Assembly (NCBI GenBank): GCA_937872175.1
Contig: CALMPI010000007.1
Coordinates: forward strand, 1 to 64,000
DNA length: 64,000 nt
Reading direction: 5' to 3'
DNA from: an uncultured Flavobacteriales bacterium
Lineage (GTDB): Bacteria; Bacteroidota; Bacteroidia; Flavobacteriales_F; PHOS-HE28
A model generated the notes under the pieces. The model did no database searches. It was given only the letters and a program-made list of their open reading frames with translations, and was not told the DNA's origin. Below, in pieces: positions 33,161 through 41,840 of this stretch; the first letter of the stretch is position 1; each line of letters opens with the position of its first letter. Made by a program: the position numbers and the translations under genes.

Positions 33161-35539
33161 CTATCCGGCCGCGGGCCGTTCGCTTTCCCGGTTGTCCAGC
33201 CGTGCCGGATCGCGAAGGTTCCACGTGATCCCGTGCTCGCGCAGGGCATGCGCCAGGGCGGCCAGCACCGCATCGCGCTTCTCATACGGCCGGGTGATGT
33301 TGCCCACCCAGAGCAGCACCTCGAAGCGCGCCCAGTAGCGGTCCATCTCCACCAGGTGCACCTGCGGCGCGGTGAGGCCCGGTTCGGCCATGCCCTCCAG
33401 CACCTGCGCCATGGCCGCATGCGCGGCCCGCAGGTCGTTGTCCAGCGGGATGTTGATGTGGAGGTTGAGCCTTCCGCTGGGGTCGTTCATGGTCCGGTTC
33501 TCCACCAGGTCGCTCACCAGCATGGCATTGGGGACCACGAGCGTGCTGCCTGCGTAGGTGGACACGCGGGTGCTGCGCAGGCCGATGTCGCGGATGATGC
33601 CCAGCCGCCCTTGCACGAGGATCTCATCGCCCGGGCGCACGGGCCGCTCCATGGCGAGCATGATGCCTGAAACGAGGTTGTTGGCCAGTTGCTGGAAGCC
33701 GAGCCCGATGCCGAGACCGAACGCCCCCATCAACACCACCAAGCGGTCCACCGGGATGCCCGACGACCACAGCGCCAGGGCGCCCCCGGCGACCAGCAGG
33801 GCGAGGCGCACCAGCAACACCGTCCCCCCCTGCTTGCGGGCGTTCAAGCGCCCTGCATCCTCTTCGGAGAACAGGTCCTTCACCAATTCGGAGAGCACGA
33901 TGGCCAGGGCGAAACTGCCGAAGAAGGCCACCACGGCCATCCACGTGAAGCCCACGCCCAACAAGGCCCGCGGTGCCTCCAGGAACTCGCCCAGCCGCAC
34001 CCACAGCACATCCCAAAGGTCCATGCCGTTGAGCACCGCGTAGGCCCAGACGAGCAGCCCGAACAGGTTGAGCAGACCGACCAGGCGCGGTCGTGCCCGC
34101 TCCGGATCGAACCGTGCCCGTCCGGTGCGTTCCTCCAGCACTCCGGTCAGCAAGGTGAGGCCGTCCATGGCCAGCCGCACCATCAGGGCCAGGGCGATGG
34201 CGATGATGAGCCCGTCCAGGGAGACCCCGACAAGGTTGCTCCCCAGCCGGTACCAGCCCATCACGTTCAGGACCCAGCCGCCCGCCAGCATGGCGATGGA
34301 CACGCCGACGAGCATCCGGAGCCGGCGGGGATGCGGGTAGCCTCCTCGGATCAACACGTTCCGCAGGCGGAGCATGAGCGGCAGGAAAACGATGCACCCG
34401 ACCAGCAGCCAGCGCCGCATGAGGGTCGGTTCCACGAGCAGGTTGCTCACCTTCACCAGCAGCACGAGGGCCATGGCGGCCCAGAGGCGGCGGCGATCAA
34501 GCCCGGGATATTCGTGCTGCAGCAGCCAGGCGAGCAGGGGGATGGCCGCGATCAGCGCCAGGTCGTGGAACAGCTGCGGGGCGCGGACCACGGTGAAGGG
34601 CGCCACGATGGCCATGGCGAGCAGGGCCAGCGCCCCGCCATGTTCGTGGAACAGGGTGCGCCCCACGGTGTCCCGGCCCCGTTGTTGGGCGGCGATGAAC
34701 ACGGGCAGCAGCAGGAGCGCGAGCAGCAGCACACGCGATGGCAGCAACTGCCGCGGCAGGTGGTCCCACACCACGGCCACGGTGAGGAGGATGGAGCGCC
34801 CCGTGCGCGCCACCACGTCGCCGAACGGCGCATAGGGAGGATCGGCCTTCGCCCACACCGGCCCATGTCGCCGTTCGACCAGGGTCCGCTCCTCCGCCAC
34901 GATCCGGGCGGCGATCGCATCGCGCATGGTGACGGCACGCACGCTGAGGTCGAGGCCCGCATCCACCACGCGGATGATGGCGAAGGTGCGTTCGTCGCAC
35001 AATCGGACCGTGGCGTTCACCAGCGTATCCAGGATGGACCGCTCCCGGGCGTACAGCTCCGCCAGGGCGCTGTCGGCGGCGGCGGCGGCTTCGACCTCAC
35101 GGCGCATGCCGACCAGTTCGGTCCGGATGTCGGCGAGTTCGCCGGCCCTGGCCTGCAACGGAGCAATGTCGCCCTCGGCCACCCCGCGCACGCGCTCGGC
35201 GGCGGAACGGATCGCACGAAGTCCGCGCAGCATCAGGCTGCCTTCCACGCCTTGCAGCTGGCGGTGCAACCGGTCCAGCATGCGCTGCCCATCCCGCACC
35301 CCCGCACCCACGGCGGCGGTATCGGGAAGTGGCAGCGCCTGTGCGTGCAATTGCTTGGCCCGGCTGATGCGCAGGGCCAGGTGCCGCGGCTCCAGCACGT
35401 CCTCCGGGCCGGCGGCCACAGCCATCACCCCCGCGAGGAACAGCCCAAGCACCATCGCGAAGCGAAGCATCGATGGATGACGGGACCTCATGGCTGGCAC
35501 GGCGGCGCAAGGTATCGAAGCGAAGTGCGTCCGGTTCAT
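33161..35539 (-). CDS. Large mechanosensitive channel (MscS/MscK-like)
   Basis: A 792-residue membrane protein. The N-terminal region has a signal peptide or anchor and a periplasmic coiled-coil (about 60-250), followed by about eight helices. The C-terminal core (about residues 600-790) has the MscS pore and cytoplasmic domain: FGLGIGLGFQQLANNLVSG, then MERPVRPGDEILV and STYAGSTLVVPNAMLVS. The size and extra helices resemble MscK/YbdG-type channels that gate on membrane tension. The start at 35539 overlaps the upstream AsmA-like stop (ATGA); an alternative start is at 35491, where the signal-like segment is closer to the N-terminus. Confidence 0.88.
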   Translation of the reverse strand: MNRTHFASIPCAAVPAMRSRHPSMLRFAMVLGLFLAGVMAVAAGPEDVLEPRHLALRISRAKQLHAQALPLPDTAAVGAGVRDGQRMLDRLHRQLQGVEGSLMLRGLRAIRSAAERVRGVAEGDIAPLQARAGELADIRTELVGMRREVEAAAAADSALAELYARERSILDTLVNATVRLCDERTFAIIRVVDAGLDLSVRAVTMRDAIAARIVAEERTLVERRHGPVWAKADPPYAPFGDVVARTGRSILLTVAVVWDHLPRQLLPSRVLLLALLLLPVFIAAQQRGRDTVGRTLFHEHGGALALLAMAIVAPFTVVRAPQLFHDLALIAAIPLLAWLLQHEYPGLDRRRLWAAMALVLLVKVSNLLVEPTLMRRWLLVGCIVFLPLMLRLRNVLIRGGYPHPRRLRMLVGVSIAMLAGGWVLNVMGWYRLGSNLVGVSLDGLIIAIALALMVRLAMDGLTLLTGVLEERTGRARFDPERARPRLVGLLNLFGLLVWAYAVLNGMDLWDVLWVRLGEFLEAPRALLGVGFTWMAVVAFFGSFALAIVLSELVKDLFSEEDAGRLNARKQGGTVLLVRLALLVAGGALALWSSGIPVDRLVVLMGAFGLGIGLGFQQLANNLVSGIMLAMERPVRPGDEILVQGRLGIIRDIGLRSTRVSTYAGSTLVVPNAMLVSDLVENRTMNDPSGRLNLHINIPLDNDLRAAHAAMAQVLEGMAEPGLTAPQVHLVEMDRYWARFEVLLWVGNITRPYEKRDAVLAALAHALREHGITWNLRDPARLDNRESERPAAG

Positions 35540-38500
35540 GGCGCCACGTCGTGATCCAAGCGTCGCAGGAGCTCCTGTTCGGGACTATGCTTCGCCTTTC
35601 CCTTCTTCCCCGGCAGGCGCATGCTTCCAGGCAGTGCGGCGATGCTCTGCTTGTAGATGTAGTTCAGCAGGCTGCGGTCCTTGTAGCGTTCCTGGTAGAT
35701 CGCGGACGGACGCTTGCGCGCTCCCAGCACGCCGTCGGCCAGCAGCAGCGCCTCCGCGATCGAGGTCTCCAGGGCGGCGAGGGGGTCGGTGCCGTGATCG
35801 TGGCCCCGTGGAAGCACCCAGAGCCTCAGTCCCCGATGCGCCAGGTGGAGCTCGCCGATGGCCACATCGTCGTTCGCTTCGCTGGTGATCCGCAGGGTGT
35901 CCAACCGGCCCTTCACCACCTTCACCTGCGCCGCGTGCGCGAGCATCGGGTTCAGCGTGCGCAGGTCCATCGGCCCCACGTGCAGGCGGTAGCGGAAGTC
36001 GTCACGTGGCGCATCGGGAAGGAAGCCCACCTTCAGGTGAAAGCGGCCGGCATCCTCCAGGAGGCCCGTGGCCTCCATGCTCAAGGTGTCCGCTGCTGCG
36101 GCGGCGGGGGTCGCGATCCGCGTGATGTGCGCGTTCAGCGCGGTGAAGCGGATGGTGGCCGGGCCGGTGGGATGGATCTCGGTATAGGTGGCCCGCCCGC
36201 CGGTGATCCGGATGCTGTCCACCCGCAGGTGGGCCTGCAACGAATCGAGCATCGTGGGCGGCAGCGGTTTGTAGCGGAACGGAGGCCGCGGCAGGCGATG
36301 GTCGCGCAGGTCATCCAGCAGGGGGTCCACCAGCTCGACCGAGCGCACCCGGTATCGTCGTTCGCGCAGCGCGGCGTGCAGGTCGAGGCCGCGGACCTTC
36401 ACCCAGGGCACATCCAGGAGGATGGCATCCTTGCGGTACGGGCCTGCTCCAGCATGGGCACCCTGGTCGGCCAGCGGTGCGAAGTGCAGGTCGCGGATGT
36501 CGATGGATCCCTTGTCGGCATCGAGTGCGATGCGGGCCGCATCGAGCACGGTCCCCGCGCGAGCCAGACGCAGGTCCGCACCGACGGTCTCCATCCGCAG
36601 TCCGCGCAGGTCGGGCCCACCCTGACCGGCCCACTCCAGCCCGTCCAAGGTCACCCGCACGCTGTCCATGGAAGTGGCCCAGGCGCTGTCGGCGGCCGCA
36701 CCACGGAAGCCCACGGCCTCGATCCGCGATGGACCGGCGGTGACGGACAGCCCCTGTTCCGCCTGCCGCAACCAGAGCTCGCCGGCATGCATGCGGAAGG
36801 CCCCGGCGAAGGTCCCCGCACCCTCCTGGCGGAATCGCCCGTCATCCAGGTCCACCGACGCCGCATGAACGCCCCAGGCCATCCCGGCCCGAGGCGGGGA
36901 GCGATGCTGTTCGCGGGCCTTCGGAGGCGATGTGCCTTCGGCGCCGCCGGCGCTCATCGCCACGCGGGCGCCGTGCAGCCGGAGGTGGCCCAGCTCCACG
37001 ACGGACGTGGTCCGCAGCAGCTCCGGGTCGTAGCCACGGCCCACGATGCTGTCCAGGTGAAGCACCATCGCGGGTCCCGGGCCCTTCCGCTGCAGCCGCA
37101 GGCCCGCAGCGATGGAACGCGCCTCCGCCGGATCGATGTGGAACCGATCGATCGAAGCCTCCAGCCCGGCGGCCGTCCGCAACCGGAGCCGTCGGCCCGC
37201 TACACGTTCCGCATCGCGGAGATACGACGGTTCCCCGCGAAGGAACGCCTCGCGATCGGGGCGCAGTCCGATGATCCGCAGGTCCAGGGAATCGACCGCC
37301 AGCTCCACGGCCTGGCCCACATGGACCAGGAGCTTCACGTCGGAGATCGACACGGTATCGAGCCGGAACTGGGGCGGCCCTTTGCGCGGCCCGGAAGCGG
37401 GCCGGGCGTTCCCCGCGGGAAGCTCGATCGTCGCCTCGGTACGGGCCAGCTCCAGGTGCCGGGCCCGCAGTTCACCACCCTCCAGCAGCGTTGGAAGATC
37501 GAACCCGGCCAGGTCGAACATGGTGATGTTGACCTCCCCCTCGTGGAGGGTGTCGCCGCTCCACCGCAAGCCTTCGACATGCACATTGCGTTCTGGCACA
37601 CGCGCGCGGATCATCCGTGCGGTGACCTCCCCGTGCGTGGCCGGTGTGGCCAACGCAAGGTCCTCGATGTACAGCACCGCACCGTCCGCGTACAGATCGC
37701 GGTGCGGTTCGCCCGGGGCTTCCGGGCAGCGCACGCCGATCGCCCTGAACCGCAGGTTCCCCACGGAGATCCGCGTGTCCCCGCCGGAGACCGCTGCGGA
37801 ACCGTTCAGTTCCACGCGGTCCAGCACCAAGGCGGCGATGCCGGCCTGCGCCAGCAGGCGCGGAAGCGGAATGCGCGCCTTGCCCGGAGCGGGCCGTGGC
37901 CGGTGCTTCGTTCCCCGATGGCCGCGAAGCCGCGCGTCCAGGTCCAGTTCGAGCACTTCCACGGCGCCCGCCCGCACGGACCGCTGCTGCGTCCATGCCG
38001 GAATGTCGAGATCCAGCAAGCGCAGGTGCCCCATGCTCACCGGCTCCGGGAGCACCGGACTGTCGTAGTACACGCTGTCCATCCGCAGCGATCGGCTGGC
38101 GATGTCCAGGTCCACATGACCGCCAAGCACCTGCACGCTCCTCGACCGGAAGGCGAGACCGTCCATCCGCACCCGGCCGTCGGTCGGCGCATGATACCGG
38201 AATCGACCCGTCACCGTGTCCGGCCCGGCGCTGAACCCGATCACCTCGGCATCCACCCGGTCCACATGGAGTTCGAGCGTGGTATCCCCGGCCAGGTCCA
38301 GACGACCATCGCGCAGCACGAAAGTGTCCACCTGCAGATGTGGGAGCAGGGCCAGCAGGGCTGGATCGAGGCGGAGCGGCTGTTCGGGGTCGTGATGGCC
38401 GCCGTGGGGGACCTGAAAGGCGGCCTGCACCTGCGGCCGATCGACCTCGAGACGACGGAGCTCCAACGTGTCGTCCTCGCGGAGCCCTTCATGATCGAGG

Positions 38501-39327
38501 CCGTGCAGGGCCAGCCGGTCCACCCGGGCCTGCACCCCGCGCCCCTGGCCATCGGCGGAGCGGGTCGTCACCTCCAATCCATCGATGGCCAGGGAATCCC
38601 CCTGCAGGCTGATGGCGAAGTGGTCCATGCGATACGCGGACCGGCCATCCGGGGTATGGAAGCGCTGGTCGCGGAAGGCCAGGTGGAACTCCTCCAGCGG
38701 TATGTGCAGGGGATCCGCCAGGACCGCTGTATCGACCTGCAGGCCGCGCACCTCCAGTTCCACGCCGGCCAGCTCCAAGGCGCGGCCATCCGCCGCGCCC
38801 TGCACGGCGTACGTCACGGTACCGTCGCTGATCCGCAGGTCCTCCAGGCCGATGCTGTGCAGATAGCCGGCAAGCCCACCGCGCAGATCGCGCAGCATCT
38901 GCAGGAAACCCGCCTGTTTCCGGGGCGCAACGTCACCCCGATCGACGAGCGCGACCCGGGCCCCGGCGAAATGCACGTCCTCCAAACGCAGGTCGCCGGA
39001 CAGGAGGGCAAGGGGCCTGAGGCGCATGCCGAACTCGGGCACGGCCAGGGACAGCAGCATGTGCTGCCCACGGGCCACCGCCTCCGCACTGTCCGTCCGC
39101 ACCAGCAGGTCCTTCACGTCCAGCCGCCCCCGGAGGAGATGTGCGCGCACCACCAGCGCCCGCTCGTCCACCACGTGGCCGCCTTCGCTCAACGCAGCGA
39201 CCAACAGCTTCCGCGCCTGGGCGGACGACCATCGGTCGAGCGCGCCGGTGAGGACGAACAGCAGGAAGAGCAGGACACCGAGGCCGCCCGTCCACCACCA
39301 CCTGAAGCGCCTCCGCATGGCCACCAC
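35536..39327 (-). CDS. AsmA/DUF748-like giant protein
   Basis: A 1263-residue protein with one N-terminal membrane helix (residues 12-30) and a very long repetitive beta-rich periplasmic region. Most of it is made of recurring short units with strings like LRLEDVHFAGARVAL, ELEVRGLQVDTAVL and VDIASRSLRMDSVYY, as in the AsmA/TamB/YhdP/DUF748 class thought to form lipid-transfer or bridge-like rods. No catalytic motif was found. The stop overlaps the MscS start, so the two are translationally coupled. Divergent from the His-rich lipoprotein at 39401. Family by architecture; the specific subfamily is uncertain. Confidence 0.7.
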   Translation of the reverse strand: MVAMRRRFRWWWTGGLGVLLFLLFVLTGALDRWSSAQARKLLVAALSEGGHVVDERALVVRAHLLRGRLDVKDLLVRTDSAEAVARGQHMLLSLAVPEFGMRLRPLALLSGDLRLEDVHFAGARVALVDRGDVAPRKQAGFLQMLRDLRGGLAGYLHSIGLEDLRISDGTVTYAVQGAADGRALELAGVELEVRGLQVDTAVLADPLHIPLEEFHLAFRDQRFHTPDGRSAYRMDHFAISLQGDSLAIDGLEVTTRSADGQGRGVQARVDRLALHGLDHEGLREDDTLELRRLEVDRPQVQAAFQVPHGGHHDPEQPLRLDPALLALLPHLQVDTFVLRDGRLDLAGDTTLELHVDRVDAEVIGFSAGPDTVTGRFRYHAPTDGRVRMDGLAFRSRSVQVLGGHVDLDIASRSLRMDSVYYDSPVLPEPVSMGHLRLLDLDIPAWTQQRSVRAGAVEVLELDLDARLRGHRGTKHRPRPAPGKARIPLPRLLAQAGIAALVLDRVELNGSAAVSGGDTRISVGNLRFRAIGVRCPEAPGEPHRDLYADGAVLYIEDLALATPATHGEVTARMIRARVPERNVHVEGLRWSGDTLHEGEVNITMFDLAGFDLPTLLEGGELRARHLELARTEATIELPAGNARPASGPRKGPPQFRLDTVSISDVKLLVHVGQAVELAVDSLDLRIIGLRPDREAFLRGEPSYLRDAERVAGRRLRLRTAAGLEASIDRFHIDPAEARSIAAGLRLQRKGPGPAMVLHLDSIVGRGYDPELLRTTSVVELGHLRLHGARVAMSAGGAEGTSPPKAREQHRSPPRAGMAWGVHAASVDLDDGRFRQEGAGTFAGAFRMHAGELWLRQAEQGLSVTAGPSRIEAVGFRGAAADSAWATSMDSVRVTLDGLEWAGQGGPDLRGLRMETVGADLRLARAGTVLDAARIALDADKGSIDIRDLHFAPLADQGAHAGAGPYRKDAILLDVPWVKVRGLDLHAALRERRYRVRSVELVDPLLDDLRDHRLPRPPFRYKPLPPTMLDSLQAHLRVDSIRITGGRATYTEIHPTGPATIRFTALNAHITRIATPAAAAADTLSMEATGLLEDAGRFHLKVGFLPDAPRDDFRYRLHVGPMDLRTLNPMLAHAAQVKVVKGRLDTLRITSEANDDVAIGELHLAHRGLRLWVLPRGHDHGTDPLAALETSIAEALLLADGVLGARKRPSAIYQERYKDRSLLNYIYKQSIAALPGSMRLPGKKGKAKHSPEQELLRRLDHDVAP

Positions 39328-39400
39328 CGTTGCGAACGAATGTAATCACTACGACCGGGATGGATGGTTAGCTTTCGCGCTCTTCACCAAAACCAACCCC

Positions 39401-40123
39401 ATGAAGATCCAGTTCCTTGCGCTTGCGGCGCTAGCCGCCCTGAGTTCCTGCGGAGAGCCCGCACCGGCCGAACAGGTGGCCGAGCCCACGCCACCGCCCA
39501 CCGCCGAGGCCACACCCACCGAGGTGGCCCCGCTGATCATCACCGAGGACGTGTGCCTCAACATCCCCATGGACCATGCGCACCATGTGGCCGCCCACCG
39601 GAAGGAGCCGGCCCCTGTGCGCGCAGCGAACGAGCCGTACGTGACCGTGATGCACACCCATCTTGATTCGGCACTGGTGCTCCAGGAGCATGCGCCGGTG
39701 GCCCCGCGCCTCGTCTCCGCCCACATCATGCCCCCGCACAAGGAGCTGATGGACGTGAAGGAGACCGACCAGGTGACCCTGATCGCCTATGAGAAGAAAG
39801 GCGTGGAGGCCATGCACATCGTCACGGACCCGATGGATCCGAAGCATGTGCAGCATGTGGCCTTCCTGCACAAGGATCATGTGGACCAGTACAATGTGCG
39901 CCCCGGCATGAAGGGGCATGAGGCCCGCAAGCTGCGCCACGAGCTGAAACACATGGCCCGCAAAGGCCACGTCTTCCTCTACTCCGAGGAGTCGAACATC
40001 GTGTACCGCATGCGGGTGGTCGATCCCGCCAAGGCGGACTACACCATGGAGGAAGTGGAGAACCTCGAGGTGGAGGCCATCATCTGGCGGAACAAGCATC
40101 ACAAGCACCAGAAGAACGCCTGA
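39401..40123 (+). CDS. His-rich lipoprotein, unknown family
   Basis: A 240-residue lipoprotein (lipobox LSSC, Cys17) with a Pro/Thr/Glu spacer, then a domain rich in His: DHAHHVAAHRK, MHTHLD, HIMPPHKE, HVQHVAFLHKDHVDQY and a His/Lys tail NKHHKHQKNA. Histidine plus Asp/Glu density suggests metal binding on the periplasmic face, likely Zn or Ni. It precedes the L,D-transpeptidase gene by 31 bases. No named family recognised. The in-frame ATG at 39026 would add 125 codons of shadow sequence and is rejected. Confidence 0.65.
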   Translation: MKIQFLALAALAALSSCGEPAPAEQVAEPTPPPTAEATPTEVAPLIITEDVCLNIPMDHAHHVAAHRKEPAPVRAANEPYVTVMHTHLDSALVLQEHAPVAPRLVSAHIMPPHKELMDVKETDQVTLIAYEKKGVEAMHIVTDPMDPKHVQHVAFLHKDHVDQYNVRPGMKGHEARKLRHELKHMARKGHVFLYSEESNIVYRMRVVDPAKADYTMEEVENLEVEAIIWRNKHHKHQKNA

Positions 40124-40154
40124 GCCGAAGGAACGGACCAGCGACCAGCGAGCC

Positions 40155-41774
40155 ATGGCCACACCTCGATCATCCGTGCCGGGCGGTCTGCTCCTGGCGC
40201 TCCTGCTGAACGGCTGCGCCGACGTGAAGCGCAGCGAGCACACGAACGAAGCCCCTTCAACGCCCGCCCCGGTGGAGCCGTTCCGATCGGCCGAACCGGT
40301 GGCGGGCCTGGAGGTGGACAGCGCGGCCGTGGCCGCGTACATCGCCGGATGGGACCGCCGTGCAACGGACTCGGCGGGCTTCATGGACCACTATCGCCAT
40401 CGCCGCTTCGTGGGCGGTTGGGTCACGGATGACGGCCACCTCACCCATGCGGGCGAGGTCTTCCTCCACCTGACCAGCACCTCGGACAGCCTGCTGCACG
40501 GCATGCGGCTCCATCACGACACCACCGTGCAGGGCCTTGTTTCCAGGGCCGGGGAGCCGGGGCAGATCCGGCTGCCGGATCCCCTGGGCTCCGAGCTGGC
40601 GCTCACCGCGGCGTTCTTCCCCTTCGCCCAGGAACGGTACGAAGGGGTGGACGCCGACCGGACGCGCTCCCTGCACTGGTTCATCCCCACGCACAAAAAG
40701 GACGCCTCCGCGATGTTGGAGGCCCTGACAGCGGACAGCACCGACCTCGCGCCCTACGAGCCGGTGCATCCCCAGTACCAGGCCCTCCGGAGGATGCTCC
40801 GCACGTATCGCGCCCTGGAGCTCAAAGGCGGATGGGAACCGGTACCCGTTCCCAAGGCCCCCCTGCACAAGGGCGACAGCGACCCGGCCGTCAGCAGCGT
40901 GCGCAAGCGGTTGACGGCCACGGGCGACATCGCCCGGGACGACCGCAGCGCGGACTTCGACACCGGGCTCGAGGCCGGCGTGAAGCGCTATCAGGTGCGC
41001 AACGGGATGGATACCACAGGCCGGATCGACGAGGCGCTCGTGCAGGAGATGAACCGGCCCATCGGGGACCGGGTGCGGCAGATCATGCTCAACATGGAGC
41101 GGCTGCGCTGGCTGGACGGGCATGCCCCGGACGACTTCCTGCTGGTGAACATCCCGGAGTACAGGCTGCACGTGTTCGAGGGTGGCCGGGAAGTGTGGGA
41201 CATGGTGGTGGTGGTGGGCAAGCCGGCCACGCGCACGGAGGTCTTCAGCGGCAACCTGTCCACCGTGGTGCTGGCCCCCTACTGGAACATCCCGCAGAGC
41301 ATCCTGGACAAGGACGTGATCCCCGGCATGCGCCGCGACCCGAACTACGTGAAGCGGCTGCATCTGGAAGTGGTGTCCGAGCATCCGCTGCAGGTGCGGC
41401 AGAAGCCGGGTGAGTTCAATTCGCTCGGGCTGGCCAAGTTCCTGTTCCCGAACAGCTACAGCATCTACATGCACGACACGCCGAGCAAGGGCCTCTTCGA
41501 GCGCCCCGATCGCGCCTTCAGCCATGGCTGTGTGCGGCTGAAGGAGCCTGCGAAGCTGGCGGCCTACCTGCTCCGCGACCGGGCGGAATGGACGCCGGAG
41601 GCCATCCAAGCGGCCATGCACGGTGGTGCGGAACGCGCCATCCCCGTCACCCGGCCGGTGCCCGTGCATATCGTATACCTCACCGCCTGGGTGGACGGCC
41701 AGGGGCGGTTGAACTTCAGGGACGACGTGTATGGCCGCGACGCACGGCTGGCCGCCGAGCTGTTCGTGAACTAA
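40155..41774 (+). CDS. L,D-transpeptidase lipoprotein (YcbB-like)
   Basis: A 539-residue periplasmic enzyme that makes 3-3 peptidoglycan cross-links or attaches lipoproteins. It has a lipobox LLNGC (Cys21), an N-terminal scaffold domain (about 50-200), a peptidoglycan-binding-1-like domain (about 230-300, GDSDPAVSSVRKRLTATGD), and the YkuD catalytic domain (about 330-500) with the S-HGCVRL motif (His457, Gly458, Cys459, Arg461). This domain order is that of LdtD/YcbB. The upstream His-rich lipoprotein is likely in the same transcript. Confidence 0.9.
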   Translation: MATPRSSVPGGLLLALLLNGCADVKRSEHTNEAPSTPAPVEPFRSAEPVAGLEVDSAAVAAYIAGWDRRATDSAGFMDHYRHRRFVGGWVTDDGHLTHAGEVFLHLTSTSDSLLHGMRLHHDTTVQGLVSRAGEPGQIRLPDPLGSELALTAAFFPFAQERYEGVDADRTRSLHWFIPTHKKDASAMLEALTADSTDLAPYEPVHPQYQALRRMLRTYRALELKGGWEPVPVPKAPLHKGDSDPAVSSVRKRLTATGDIARDDRSADFDTGLEAGVKRYQVRNGMDTTGRIDEALVQEMNRPIGDRVRQIMLNMERLRWLDGHAPDDFLLVNIPEYRLHVFEGGREVWDMVVVVGKPATRTEVFSGNLSTVVLAPYWNIPQSILDKDVIPGMRRDPNYVKRLHLEVVSEHPLQVRQKPGEFNSLGLAKFLFPNSYSIYMHDTPSKGLFERPDRAFSHGCVRLKEPAKLAAYLLRDRAEWTPEAIQAAMHGGAERAIPVTRPVPVHIVYLTAWVDGQGRLNFRDDVYGRDARLAAELFVN

Positions 41775-41780
41775 GCCATT

Positions 41781-41833
41781 CCGAAAAAGGAGCGGGGCGG
41801 TGTTCGACGAACACCGCCCCGCTCCTTTTTCGG
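41781..41833. terminator. Bidirectional intrinsic terminator
   Basis: A long perfect dyad (26 bases per arm, CCGAAAAAGGAGCGGGGCGG start, loop essentially GAC) between convergent genes ending at 41774 and 41841. The arms end in AAAAA and TTTTT, which provide U-tracts in both directions. This is a textbook two-way rho-independent terminator. Confidence 0.9.
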
Positions 41834-41840
41834 CCGGCGA

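Noticed and set aside
33689-35554. Plus-strand open frame of 621 codons opposite the MscS-type gene
   Set aside because: The minus strand has the MscS signature motifs; the antisense frame is Gln/His/Glu-rich and featureless.
35473-39345. Plus-strand open frame of 1290 codons opposite the AsmA-like gene
   Set aside because: It lies exactly antisense to a gene with a clear membrane anchor and family-like repeats. High-GC genes leave long antisense frames, and its translation is low-complexity His/Gln/Arg/Gly sequence with no motif.
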